Assembly (NCBI GenBank): GCA_963596005.1
Contig: CAVBJF010000004.1
Span: 36,870 to 100,869, forward strand
Reading direction: 5' to 3'
From: Gallibacter pasteurianus_A
GTDB taxonomy: Bacteria; Bacillota; Clostridia; Peptostreptococcales; Anaerovoracaceae
DNA length: 64,000 nucleotides
The translations under genes were made by a program, and so were the position numbers. Under the pieces are notes generated by a model. That model searched no databases and had not been told where the DNA came from. It saw nothing but the letters and a program-made list of their open reading frames with translations. Below, piece after piece: positions 1 through 8,700 of the stretch; position 1 is the stretch's first letter; each line of letters starts with the position of its first letter.

Positions 1-615
1 AGGACTAATGACGATCAAAAAACTATAGAGCAGCTCGTGGCAGCAGCGCAGTCAGGCGATATTACAGCAGAAGAATTTTTGCTACGCTCATTTAGGAATG
101 AGATCGGTCGCATATCAAAGATGTATTTCATAAAGGGAGCAGATCTTGAGGATGCCATGCAGGAGGCTATGATAGGTCTTTTCAAGGCGATACATAGCTA
201 TGACTCGGGAGCCGAGGCAGGCTTTAAAACGTATGCGAGGGTATGTATGAGCAGACAGCTTATTTCGGCGGTAAAGGCGGCTAATAGGAAAAAGCATTCT
301 CCTCTCAATGAATCGATATCGCTTGAACGCACGGTGGTTTTTAGTGATGGCGATGGAGCTGAAGTGAATCTGGCAGATATAATAGAAGAAAAAACTGAGC
401 CGGATCCATATACGATTGCCCTTTTGTCAGATGTGTTTGATTACATAAATAAAAAAGAGGGTGTTTTTAGCGAACTGGAAAAAACCGTCTGGAACAAATT
501 TGCTCTCGGTAGTTCATATGATGAAATAGCCACATCTCTTGGCAAAGAAAGAAAGTCGATTTACAATGCAATGCTTAGGATAAAGAAAAAGATTTTAAAA
601 TATCTTGAGGGCTAA
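1..615 (+). CDS. sigH: RNA polymerase sigma-H factor (SigH), 5'-truncated by the window edge
   Basis: The reading frame is open from base 1, so the start codon lies upstream; about 204 residues are visible of the family's usual 210-220. The N-terminal part (LVAAAQSGD, then GADLEDAMQEAMIGLFKAI) is the sigma-70 region 2 signature of SigH-type factors. The C-terminal part (SSYDEIATSLGKERKSIYNAM) is the region 4 helix-turn-helix. In Bacillus SigH directs early-stationary and sporulation-entry genes, and its gene sits just upstream of rpmG-secE-nusG, as here. Whether this organism sporulates cannot be told from this gene. A GTG at 37 is in frame but would cut into the conserved N-terminus. Confidence 0.9.
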   Translation, partial: RTNDDQKTIEQLVAAAQSGDITAEEFLLRSFRNEIGRISKMYFIKGADLEDAMQEAMIGLFKAIHSYDSGAEAGFKTYARVCMSRQLISAVKAANRKKHSPLNESISLERTVVFSDGDGAEVNLADIIEEKTEPDPYTIALLSDVFDYINKKEGVFSELEKTVWNKFALGSSYDEIATSLGKERKSIYNAMLRIKKKILKYLEG

Positions 616-643
616 AACAGGAGTTTTTTGAAGTGCCAAAATG

Positions 644-672
644 TTGACATCTCAATGCGTATATAGTAACAT
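644..672 (+). promoter_or_regulatory. Sigma-A-type promoter for tRNA-Thr
   Basis: TTGACA at 644-649 and TAACAT at 667-672 are separated by 17 bp, about 15 bp ahead of the tRNA gene. It may also serve tuf, because I see no terminator between the tRNA and tuf. Confidence 0.65.
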
Positions 673-686
673 AACCCTATCAGTTT

Positions 687-763
687 GCTGCTGTAGCTCA
701 GTCGGTAGAGCACTTCCTTGGTAAGGAAGAGGTTCGGCAGTTCAATCCTGCTCAGCAGCTCCA
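687..763 (+). tRNA. tRNA-Thr (anticodon GGU)
   Basis: The cloverleaf folds with acceptor GCTGCTG/CAGCAGC, a five-pair anticodon stem around the loop TTGGTAA (anticodon GGT) and a T-arm with GTTCAATCC. The 3' CCA is encoded. It lies about 44 bp upstream of tuf, a tRNA-tuf pairing seen in many bacteria. Confidence 0.95.
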
Positions 764-806
764 AATTAGAACGAAAAGTCTAAAGTCTTAAGGAGGAAAT
801 TTTAAA

Positions 807-2000
807 ATGGCAAAGCAGAAATTTGAAAGAACAAAACCGCATATCAATATCGGTACAATCGGACACGTAGACCATGGTAAGACAACACTTACAGCAGCAA
901 TTACAACAACATTGCAGCAGAGATACGGTCTTGGTGAAAAGGTGGCATTTGACCAGATCGACAAAGCACCTGAAGAAAAGGAAAGAGGAATCACAATAGC
1001 AACAGCTCACGTAGAGTATGAAACACCAAACAGACACTATGCTCACGTAGACTGCCCGGGCCACGCTGACTATGTAAAGAACATGATCACAGGTGCAGCA
1101 CAGATGGACGGAGCAATCCTTGTAGTAGCAGCAACTGACGGCCCAATGCCTCAGACAAGAGAGCACATATTGCTATCAAGACAGGTAGGCGTACCATATA
1201 TCGTAGTATTCTTAAATAAGTGCGATATGGTAGACGACGAAGAGCTTCTTGAACTTGTAGAAATGGAAGTAAGAGAACTTCTAAACGAATATGAATTCCC
1301 AGGGGATGATACACCAATCATCAGAGGATCAGCTCTAAAGGCTCTTGAAGATCCTGCAGGTCCATGGGGAGATAAGATTGTAGAACTATTCGAAGCAATC
1401 GACAGCTATATCCCAGAACCAAAGAGAGATAACGATAAGCCATTCCTAATGCCTGTAGAGGACGTATTCTCAATAACAGGAAGAGGTACAGTAGCAACAG
1501 GAAGAGTAGAGCGTGGAGTACTTCATGTAGGAGAAGAAGTAGAGCTTATCGGCCTTACAGATGAAAAGAGAAAGATTACTATCACAGGAATCGAAATGTT
1601 TAGAAAGCTTCTTGACGAGGCACAGACAGGAGATAACATCGGAGCACTTCTAAGAGGTGTACAAAGAGATGAAATCAAGAGAGGACAGGTACTTGCAGCA
1701 CCGGGAACAATTCATCCGCATACAAAGTTCAAGGGCGAAGTATACGTACTAAAGAAAGAAGAAGGCGGAAGACATACACCATTCTTCAACGGATACAGAC
1801 CACAGTTCTATTTCAGAACAACAGACGTAACAGGAGATCTAAAGCTTCCTGAAGGAACAGAGATGTGTATGCCTGGAGATAACATCACAATGGAAATCGA
1901 CCTAATCACAGAGATTGCGATCGAAGAAGGACTAAGATTTGCGATCAGAGAAGGTGGCAGAACAGTAGGATCAGGCGTAGTAACAGAAATCATCGAATAA
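807..2000 (+). CDS. tuf: Elongation factor Tu, copy 1
   Basis: This 397-residue GTPase delivers aminoacyl-tRNA to the ribosomal A site. GTP-binding motifs are visible: G1 GHVDHGKT near residues 18-25, DCPGH near 80, and NKCD near 135. Domains II and III follow, ending in VGSGVVTEIIE. The start is fixed by AAGGAGG at 790-796. Length is normal for the family. Position between tRNA-Thr and rpmG-secE-nusG places it with the nusG region, while the second copy closes the str operon. The proteins are identical, so the two copies probably provide dosage rather than different functions. Confidence 0.98.
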   Translation: MAKQKFERTKPHINIGTIGHVDHGKTTLTAAITTTLQQRYGLGEKVAFDQIDKAPEEKERGITIATAHVEYETPNRHYAHVDCPGHADYVKNMITGAAQMDGAILVVAATDGPMPQTREHILLSRQVGVPYIVVFLNKCDMVDDEELLELVEMEVRELLNEYEFPGDDTPIIRGSALKALEDPAGPWGDKIVELFEAIDSYIPEPKRDNDKPFLMPVEDVFSITGRGTVATGRVERGVLHVGEEVELIGLTDEKRKITITGIEMFRKLLDEAQTGDNIGALLRGVQRDEIKRGQVLAAPGTIHPHTKFKGEVYVLKKEEGGRHTPFFNGYRPQFYFRTTDVTGDLKLPEGTEMCMPGDNITMEIDLITEIAIEEGLRFAIREGGRTVGSGVVTEIIE

Positions 2001-2033
2001 TCATTAGATTATACTGTATAACTAAAAACAAAG

Positions 2034-2057
2034 GAGAGCCGGCAAGGCTCTCTTTTT
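2034..2057 (+). terminator. Rho-independent terminator after tuf copy 1
   Basis: GAGAGCC, a GGCAA loop and GGCTCTC form a seven-pair stem followed by TTTTT. The same hairpin follows the second tuf. Confidence 0.9.
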
Positions 2058-2111
2058 GGGCGATAAGATAATTTTTGCCCTATAACCCTAAGTGTAAATA
2101 GTTTTTTGGTA

Positions 2112-2140
2112 TTGACTTTTATTATGGTTGCAAGTATACT
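2112..2140 (+). promoter_or_regulatory. Promoter of the rpmG-secE-nusG-rplK-rplA unit
   Basis: TTGACT (2112-2117), a 17-bp spacer and TATACT (2135-2140) make a near-consensus sigma-A promoter about 70 bp ahead of the rpmG start. Confidence 0.75.
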
Positions 2141-2214
2141 TAATGAGCGACTTTATGAAAATTCACAAGCAGAGCTTTTACAAAGCTCTAGTTTAAGTTG
2201 ATGGAGGATAAAAA

Positions 2215-2364
2215 ATGAGAGTTAAAGCTACACTTGCATGTACAGAATGCAAACAGAGAAATTACAATACTATGAAGAACAAAAAAAACAATCCGGATCG
2301 TATCGAAATGAATAAATACTGTCCATTTTGCAAAAAGCATACTCTTCATAAGGAAACAAAATAA
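2215..2364 (+). CDS. rpmG: 50S ribosomal protein L33, zinc-ribbon form
   Basis: This 49-residue protein belongs to the large subunit. It carries two zinc-type cysteine pairs (C9/C12 and C36/C39), so it is the zinc-binding form; many Firmicutes also keep a cysteine-free paralogue, not seen here. A TGGAGG ribosome binding site precedes the ATG. secE follows 12 bp downstream, the usual Firmicutes order. Confidence 0.95.
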   Translation: MRVKATLACTECKQRNYNTMKNKKNNPDRIEMNKYCPFCKKHTLHKETK

Positions 2365-2376
2365 GAGGTTAGTAGG

Positions 2377-2640
2377 ATGGCTAAGCAAACAGATGTAAGA
2401 CAAAGAGCACAGCAGGTAGCTGCTGCAAAGAAAAAGCAGAAAAAAGAAAAAAGAAGCCTAAGAGAATATTTCAAGGGCGTTAGATTAGAGATGAAAAAAG
2501 TAGTATGGCCGACAAAAAAAGAGCTCGGTTCATATACTATTACGGTAATTGTTACATGCATAGTGTTCGCTACGGCATTTTGGCTTATCGATACAGGATT
2601 TTTGGCGATTCTCACAAAATTGCTCAAAATCACGATGTAG
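2377..2640 (+). CDS. secE: Preprotein translocase subunit SecE
   Basis: SecE clamps SecY in the membrane Sec channel. The 87-residue product has a basic N-terminus, the amphipathic helix (SLREYFKGVRLEMKKVVWPTK) with the family signature KKVVWPT, and one membrane span near residues 57-80. This is the short single-span form normal in Gram-positive bacteria. It lies between rpmG and nusG, 13 bp before nusG. Confidence 0.95.
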   Translation: MAKQTDVRQRAQQVAAAKKKQKKEKRSLREYFKGVRLEMKKVVWPTKKELGSYTITVIVTCIVFATAFWLIDTGFLAILTKLLKITM

Positions 2641-2653
2641 AGGAAGGTAATAT

Positions 2654-3223
2654 ATGTCAGAGAGAAAAAATGTTGCACCTATAGAAGGTGAAGGACTCAG
2701 AGGCGACGGTACACCTAAGTGGTATGTGGTTCATACTTATTCCGGACACGAAAACAAGGTAAAAATAAGCATCGAAAAGCTTGTCGAAAACAGGGGCTTG
2801 CAGGATTTAATTCAAGAGGTCGTTGTGCCTACTGAGGATAAGGCAGAGCCTAAAGACGGCAAGATGGTTATCAAGACAAGAAAGATGTTTCCGGGATATG
2901 TCATCGTCAAGATGATTATAACTAATGAATCTTGGTACCTGGTTAGAAACACTCAAGGAGTAACAGGATTTGTCGGTCATGGGTCAAATCCGGTGCCGCT
3001 TTCGGTTGAAGAGGTGCGCAGGATGGGAATAGAAAAAATCCATATCGATTTAGATCTCAAACCTGGTGATAACATCAAGGTTATCAATGGACCATTTGAC
3101 GGATTCGTTGGCGAAGTAAATAAGGTAGATGAGGACAAATCAACTGTTAAGGCAAAGCTTTCTATGTTTGGACGTGAAACCCTCGTAGAATTAGAATTTG
3201 CCCAGATTGATAAAATAAAATAG
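2654..3223 (+). CDS. nusG: Transcription antitermination factor NusG
   Basis: The 189-residue protein binds RNA polymerase and, through its C-terminal domain, Rho or ribosomal S10. The NGN domain starts at WYVVHTYSGHE and includes MFPGYVIVKM. The C-terminal KOW domain contains GDNIKVINGPFDGFVGEV. A short extra N-terminal segment of about 20 residues precedes the NGN domain. rplK starts 14 bp downstream behind AAGGAGAAG. Confidence 0.97.
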   Translation: MSERKNVAPIEGEGLRGDGTPKWYVVHTYSGHENKVKISIEKLVENRGLQDLIQEVVVPTEDKAEPKDGKMVIKTRKMFPGYVIVKMIITNESWYLVRNTQGVTGFVGHGSNPVPLSVEEVRRMGIEKIHIDLDLKPGDNIKVINGPFDGFVGEVNKVDEDKSTVKAKLSMFGRETLVELEFAQIDKIK

Positions 3224-3237
3224 GAAGGAGAAGAGCG

Positions 3238-3663
3238 ATGGCTAAGAAAGTTGAAGGCTACATAAAGCTGCAAATTCCTGCAGGTGGCGCAACTCCGGCA
3301 CCTCCGGTAGGACCTGCGCTTGGACAAAAAGGCGTAAACATCATGGACTTTTGTAAACAGTTCAACGCAAAAACGCAGGATCAGCAGGGAATGATTATTC
3401 CGGTAGTAATAACTGTATATGCTGACAGATCTTTTACATTTATATGTAAAACACCACCGGCAGCAGTATTGCTAAAGAAAGCCGCAAAGATCAAGTCAGG
3501 TTCGGGTGAGCCAAACAAGACTAAGGTTGCTACGATCAAAAGAGCGCAGGCTCAGGAGATTGCCGAGCAAAAGATGCCGGATCTAAATGCGGGAAGTGTA
3601 GAAGCTGCAACAGAAATGATTTGCGGTACAGCACGAAGCATGGGAATAGTTGTAGAAGATTAA
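3238..3663 (+). CDS. rplK: 50S ribosomal protein L11
   Basis: L11 forms the base of the L7/L12 stalk, binds the GTPase-centre rRNA and is needed for activation of RelA-type enzymes. The 141-residue product has the proline-rich N-terminal domain (PAGGATPAPPVGPALGQKG), the thiopeptide-binding surface, and an RNA-binding C-terminal domain ending in GTARSMGIVVED. Length is exactly typical. Confidence 0.98.
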   Translation: MAKKVEGYIKLQIPAGGATPAPPVGPALGQKGVNIMDFCKQFNAKTQDQQGMIIPVVITVYADRSFTFICKTPPAAVLLKKAAKIKSGSGEPNKTKVATIKRAQAQEIAEQKMPDLNAGSVEAATEMICGTARSMGIVVED

Positions 3664-3707
3664 GATTGTGGGAGATGAAAATCGCAAGTACCACAAAGGA
3701 GGAAAAT

Positions 3708-4403
3708 ATGCCAAAAAGAGGTAAAAATTACAAGGCAGCAGCAGAGAAAATCGATAGAGCTACTCTGTATGATGCAGACCAAGCAATGTCTCTTGTAGTA
3801 GACAATGCAAAAGCAAAATTTGACGAATCGGTAGAAGTGCACCTAAAGCTCGGTGTTGATGGCAGACATGCAGACCAGCAGGTTAGAGGAGCTCTCGTAC
3901 TTCCACACGGTACAGGAAAAACAAACAAAGTGCTTGTTTTTGCGAAAGGACCTAAGGCAACAGAAGCAGAAGAAGCTGGAGCTGATTATGTTGGAGCAGA
4001 AGAGCTTGCACAAAAAATCCAGAGTGAAAACTGGTTTGATTTCGACGTAGTAGTTGCTACACCTGATATGATGGGAGTAGTTGGTAGACTTGGTAAGATT
4101 CTAGGTCCTAAAGGGCTTATGCCTAACCCAAAGTCAGGAACAGTTACTATGGAGCTTGATAAGGCTTTAAAAGAAATCAAAGCCGGCAAAGTTGAGTACA
4201 GACTTGACAAGGCAAACATCATACATGTTGCGATAGGTAAGGTTTCGTTTGGAGCAGAAAAGCTTACAGAAAACTTCAATGCACTTGTGGATGCTATTAT
4301 CAAAGCAAAACCGGCATCTGCAAAAGGTCAGTATTTGAGAAGCGTTACAATAGCTTCGACAATGGGACCCGGAGCTAAGATTAATCCGGCTAAGCTAGGT
4401 TAA
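3708..4403 (+). CDS. rplA: 50S ribosomal protein L1
   Basis: L1 forms the mobile L1 stalk at the E site and helps release deacylated tRNA; in several bacteria it also represses its own mRNA. I place the start at 3708, behind AAAGGAGG, giving 231 residues; an upstream in-frame start would add 29 residues unlike L1 and overlap rplK. The signature around ILGPKGLMPNPKSGTV is present. Confidence 0.97.
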   Translation: MPKRGKNYKAAAEKIDRATLYDADQAMSLVVDNAKAKFDESVEVHLKLGVDGRHADQQVRGALVLPHGTGKTNKVLVFAKGPKATEAEEAGADYVGAEELAQKIQSENWFDFDVVVATPDMMGVVGRLGKILGPKGLMPNPKSGTVTMELDKALKEIKAGKVEYRLDKANIIHVAIGKVSFGAEKLTENFNALVDAIIKAKPASAKGQYLRSVTIASTMGPGAKINPAKLG

Positions 4404-4449
4404 GCTTATGCGATGAGCAAAGCAAAAACAAATATAAATTACGAAAATT

Positions 4450-4540
4450 AACCGTAGACAGCGGGTGTGAAAGCTTAATTTCCCGCCGAGGTACAATATA
4501 AAAAGTATTGATCTCGCCGTCTATGATGGCGAGATTTTTT
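4450..4540 (+). promoter_or_regulatory. Ribosomal protein L10 leader (r-protein autoregulatory element)
   Basis: The blocks CCGTAGACAGCGGGTG and CCCGCCGAGGT, separated by a short A/T-rich stretch with CTTAATTT, match the conserved core of the Firmicutes L10 leader. In that family the L10(L12)4 complex binds the leader and promotes premature termination. A strong terminator (4511-4540) follows immediately, giving the expected attenuator layout ahead of rplJ-rplL. Confidence 0.9.
4511..4540 (+). terminator. Attenuator terminator in the L10 leader
   Basis: ATCTCGCC and GGCGAGAT pair around a nine-base loop and run into TTTTT. It lies 50 bp before the rplJ start and is probably conditional rather than constitutive. 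Confidence 0.88.
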
Positions 4541-4589
4541 ATAAAGTACCCTATCAAACGATCGCAAGGCGGTCAGAAAGGAGAAACAG

Positions 4590-5177
4590 ATGAGCGAAAT
4601 TAAAAAAGCACAGCAAGAAAAACAAGTCATAATCGATGAAATCAAAGACAAGTTTTCAAAAGCTAAGTCAACAGTAGTAATCGATTATATGGGCATTACA
4701 GTAGAGCAAGCAGATGCGATGAGGAAAAGCCTTCGTGAAGCGGATGTTGATTACACCGTTTACAAAAATACTCTTGTAAAGAGAGCAATAGAAGGCACCG
4801 AATACGAACAGCTTGCAGAGGTTTTGGAAGGACCAAGCGCATTTGCGATATCATATGATGATGTTACAGCTCCTGCAAGAATACTAAATAAGGCAATGAG
4901 TGATTTTGAAAAGATGTCATTTAAAGCGGCAATCGTAGAAGGAACATTTTATGAGCCGGAGGGCATCAAAGCACTTGCGAAGATTCCTTCAAGAGAAGAG
5001 CTTATTGCCAAGTTTATGGGAAGCATCCAGTCGCCAATTTCTGCAGCAGTAAGAACTTTTGCGGCAATAAGAGATGCAAAACCGGCAGACGGAGCAGAGC
5101 CTGCACCGGCAGAAGCTCCACAACAGGAAGCAACTCCAGCTGAAACACCGGCGGAGGAAGCAACTACAGAAGCGTAA
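4590..5177 (+). CDS. rplJ: 50S ribosomal protein L10 with an acidic C-terminal tail
   Basis: L10 anchors L7/L12 dimers to the stalk base. At 195 residues it is about 30 longer than common L10 proteins. The core (VVIDYMGITVEQADAMR, then YKNTLVKRA) and the L12-binding C-terminal helix end near residue 165; the remainder is a low-complexity Ala/Pro/Glu/Thr tail ending EEATTEA. The tail would project from the stalk; its role is unknown. A GAAAGGAG site precedes the ATG. Confidence 0.96.
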   Translation: MSEIKKAQQEKQVIIDEIKDKFSKAKSTVVIDYMGITVEQADAMRKSLREADVDYTVYKNTLVKRAIEGTEYEQLAEVLEGPSAFAISYDDVTAPARILNKAMSDFEKMSFKAAIVEGTFYEPEGIKALAKIPSREELIAKFMGSIQSPISAAVRTFAAIRDAKPADGAEPAPAEAPQQEATPAETPAEEATTEA

Positions 5178-5211
5178 AATTCAAAAAATAAAATAGAAAA
5201 GGAGAATTAAA

Positions 5212-5577
5212 ATGAACAAGGATCAAATCATAGAAGCTATAAAAAATATGACAGTTTTAGAACTTAATGAGCTTGTAGAAGCTTGCGAAGAAGAATTCGG
5301 AGTTTCAGCAGCAGCTCCTGTAGCAGTTGCGGCAGCAGGCGGCGAAGCAGGCGGTGGCGCTGAGCAGTCAGAATTCAATGTAGAGCTTAAGGAAGCCGGC
5401 GGAGAAAAGATCAAGGTTATCAAGGTTGTTAGAGAAATCACAGGACTTGGTCTTAAGGAAGCAAAGGAAATGGTTGACGGAGCACCATCAGTTCTTAAGG
5501 AAGGCGTTGAAAAGGCAGAAGCAGAAGCTCTTAAAGCACAGCTTGAAGAAGTTGGAGCAGTTGTTGAGCTTAAGTAG
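5212..5577 (+). CDS. rplL: 50S ribosomal protein L7/L12
   Basis: L12 recruits and stimulates the translational GTPases. The 121-residue product has the N-terminal dimerisation helices (about 1-35), an Ala/Gly-rich hinge (about 36-55) and the globular C-terminal domain with GLGLKEAKEMVDGAP. It follows rplJ in the L10-leader-controlled unit and ends before a terminator. Confidence 0.98.
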   Translation: MNKDQIIEAIKNMTVLELNELVEACEEEFGVSAAAPVAVAAAGGEAGGGAEQSEFNVELKEAGGEKIKVIKVVREITGLGLKEAKEMVDGAPSVLKEGVEKAEAEALKAQLEEVGAVVELK

Positions 5578-5621
5578 CAAACAGCAGCAAAACGGATTTA
5601 AAAAATCAAATCAAAATAAGA

Positions 5622-5653
5622 AACAAGTGGTACGCATGTACTGCTTGTTTTTT
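5622..5653 (+). terminator. Terminator after rplJL
   Basis: AACAAG-TG-GTAC and GTAC-TG-CTTGTT pair around GCAT, followed by TTTT. It separates rplJL from the rpoBC promoter. Confidence 0.8.
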
Positions 5654-5664
5654 GGTTTTCCTAC

Positions 5665-5693
5665 TTGACGATTTGTCTAAAATCTGATATCAT
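5665..5693 (+). promoter_or_regulatory. rpoBC promoter, extended -10 type
   Basis: TTGACG (5665-5670) and TATCAT (5688-5693) are 17 bp apart, with TG one base before the -10 hexamer. It gives rpoBC its own start after the rplJL terminator. Confidence 0.8.
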
Positions 5694-5742
5694 ATTAGAC
5701 TGCACATAGTATGATGTTTATAGTATATAAGGAGTGATAATT

Positions 5743-8700
5743 ATGCCAAAGCCAATTAAATTAGGTAGAAAAGAAAGACAGACTTTTTCAAAAATTAGTG
5801 AAGTTGCACAAATGCCTAATCTAATTCAAATTCAAACAAAATCGTATGAATGGTTCGTAAAAGAAGGCTTGAAAGAAGTATTTGAAGATATATCTCCTAT
5901 CCAAAATCATCTCGGTGATATGGTATTGGAAATTGTAGATTATTCTCTAAGCGATCCACCTAAATATGATCAAGAGACTTGCAAGGAAAGAGATGCTACA
6001 TATGCGGTACCACTTAAGGTAAAGGTTAGACTTGTAACTAACCAGACAGGCGAGGTCAAGGAGCAGGAAATATTTATGGGAGACTTCCCGCTCATGACTA
6101 AACAGGGAACATTTATATACAATGGAGCAGAGAGAGTCATTGTAACTCAGCTTGTACGTTCTCCGGGGCCATATTACGACAAGGAAATAGACAAGTCGGG
6201 CAGAGAACTATTTTCGGCTACTGTCATTCCAAATAGAGGCGCTTGGCTCGAATACGAAACAGATGCCAATGAGGTGCTTTCGGTGCGTGTAGACAGAACG
6301 AGAAAACAACCGGTAACAGCACTTTTGAGAGCAATGGACATATTCATTCCATATGAACAAGAAAGATTTGGAAATAATGAAGGATTGAGACTTGAAACCA
6401 ATGACGACATCATTGGAGTTTTTGGTGCGGACGAAAGACTTCTTAAAACACTAGAAAAGGATGCTACAAAAAATAAGATAGACGGCATCAAGGAGATTTA
6501 CAAAAAACTGAGACCGGGTGAACCGCCGACAACAGAAAGCGCTCAGTCGCTTATCAATTCGTTGTTCTTTGATTCAAGAAGATACGATGTTTCAAAAGTC
6601 GGCAGATATAAGTACAATAAAAAGCTCGGACTTTCAAACAGAATAGAAAATGTTATCGTCGCGGAAGATGTCATTGATCCAAACACAGGCGAGATCATGG
6701 CAGAAACAGGTGAAGCGATTTCACTTGAAAAGGCAATAGAGATTGAAAATGCAGGTGTTAAATATGTTATCGCATATTGCGACGAAGAAAGAGAAAAGAC
6801 AACTAAGATAATAGGCAATAACTTCGTAAGACTAGCAGACTATGTTGATTTTGATGTGACGGGACTCAAAATACCGGAAAAAGTGTATTATCCTGTTTTG
6901 ATGCATATATTAGAAGATAATCAAGAAGAAGCAGATATCAAGAAAGCGATTGAGGAAAGAAAGGACGACCTTTCTCCAAGGCATATCATAATCGACGACA
7001 TCATCGCATCTGTCAGCTACTTGATAAATTTGCCGCATGGCATAGGCAATATCGACGATATCGACCATCTTGGCAACAGAAGACTTAGAACGGTCGGCGA
7101 ACTTTTGCAAAATCAATTTAGGATTGGTCTTGCAAGAATGGAAAGAGTAGTTGTTGAGAGAATGGGCACGCAGGATAGAGACATTACAACTCCTCAGGCA
7201 TTGATCAACATAAGACCTGTAACAGCGGCAATCAAAGAATTCTTTGGCAGTTCACAGCTTTCGCAGTTTATGGACCAAAACAATCCGCTTGCAGAGCTTA
7301 CACATAAGAGAAGGCTTTCTGCGCTTGGACCTGGAGGTCTTTCAAGGGAAAGAGCCGGCTTTGAGGTGCGTGACGTACATTATTCGCACTACGGTCGTAT
7401 GTGCCCGATAGAAACACCGGAAGGCCCAAATATCGGCCTTATAGGATCGCTGACAACATATGGTATTATTAACGAATACGGTTTTATCGAAACGCCATAT
7501 AGAGTTGTAAAAAACGGCGTTGTAACAGACGAAATAAAATACCTTTCTGCGGATGATGAAGAAAGGATGGTTGTGGCGCAGGCAAATGAGCCGCTTGATT
7601 CGGATGGTACATTTACAAACAAAAAGGTTGCGGCAAGGGGACTTGCTGGCGAGGTTGATATGGTTTTACGCGAAAATGTAGACTATATGGACGTTTCTCC
7701 AAAGCAGGTTGTTTCTGTTGCGACTGCAATGATACCTTTCCTTGAAAACGACGATGCTAACAGAGCGCTCATGGGAGCAAACATGCAGAGACAGGCGGTT
7801 CCGTTGCTTGTTTCTGAAGCACCTATCGTAGGTACAGGTATAGAGCATAGAGCAGCAAAGGACTCAGGCGTAGTTGTGCTTGCAGAACATGCGGGAACAG
7901 TAGTTTATGCAGATGCAAATTATATAAAGGTACAAAGAGATGACAATGGGGAAATAGACGAATATAAATTGCTTAAATTTAAGCGTTCAAACCAGGGCAC
8001 TTGCATACACCAAAGACCTATTGTATTCCATGGTGAGCATGTGGATGCTGAGGAGGTTATCGCAGATGGTATGTCAACTGATAATGGCGAGATTGCTCTT
8101 GGTAAAAACTTGCTGATAGGCTTTATGACATGGGAAGGCTATAACTACGAGGACGCTATCGTATTAAATGAAAGACTTCTTATGGATGATGTGCTCACAT
8201 CGCTTCATATAGAGGAATACGAAGCGGAAGCAAGAGACACTAAACTCGGACCGGAGGATATCACAAGGGATATTCCGGGCGTTGGCGAAGACGCACTCAG
8301 AAACCTTGATGAAACAGGCATCATAAGGGTAGGCGCAGAAGTAACTTCCGGAGATATCTTAGTCGGAAAGACAACTCCTAAGGGAGAAACAGAACTCACA
8401 GCCGAAGAAAAGCTTTTGAGAGCTATATTCGGAGAAAAAGCAAAAGAAGTTAGAGATACATCGCTCAAAATGCCTCACGGAGAAGAGGGCATCGTAGTTG
8501 ATGTTAAAGAATTTAGCAGAGAAAACGATGATGAGCTTACACCGGGAGTAAATAAGGTTGTAAGATGCTACGTTGCGACAAAGAGAAAGATATCTGTCGG
8601 AGACAAGATGGCAGGCAGACACGGAAATAAAGGCGTAATTTCAAGAATACTGCCTGAAGAAGATATGCCATTCCTTGATGACGGACAGTCATTACAGGTT

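Larger units (their letters stand above)
801..2058 (+). repeat. Long direct repeat, copy 1 (tuf gene plus terminator)
   Basis: Bases 801-2058 read the same as 16393-17650 with no difference I could find. The repeat covers the six bases before the ATG, all of tuf, the 3' untranslated region and the terminator hairpin. Outside these limits the flanks diverge at once. This is the pattern expected from ongoing gene conversion. Confidence 0.9.

Noticed and set aside
780..1166. Minus-strand open frames inside tuf, present in both copies
   Set aside because: They are mirror frames of the identical tuf genes. Being present in both places only reflects the duplication.
5426..5668. Lys/Gln-rich open frame over the end of rplL and its terminator
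   Set aside because: It overlaps a certain gene in another frame, has no ribosome binding site and runs through a terminator.
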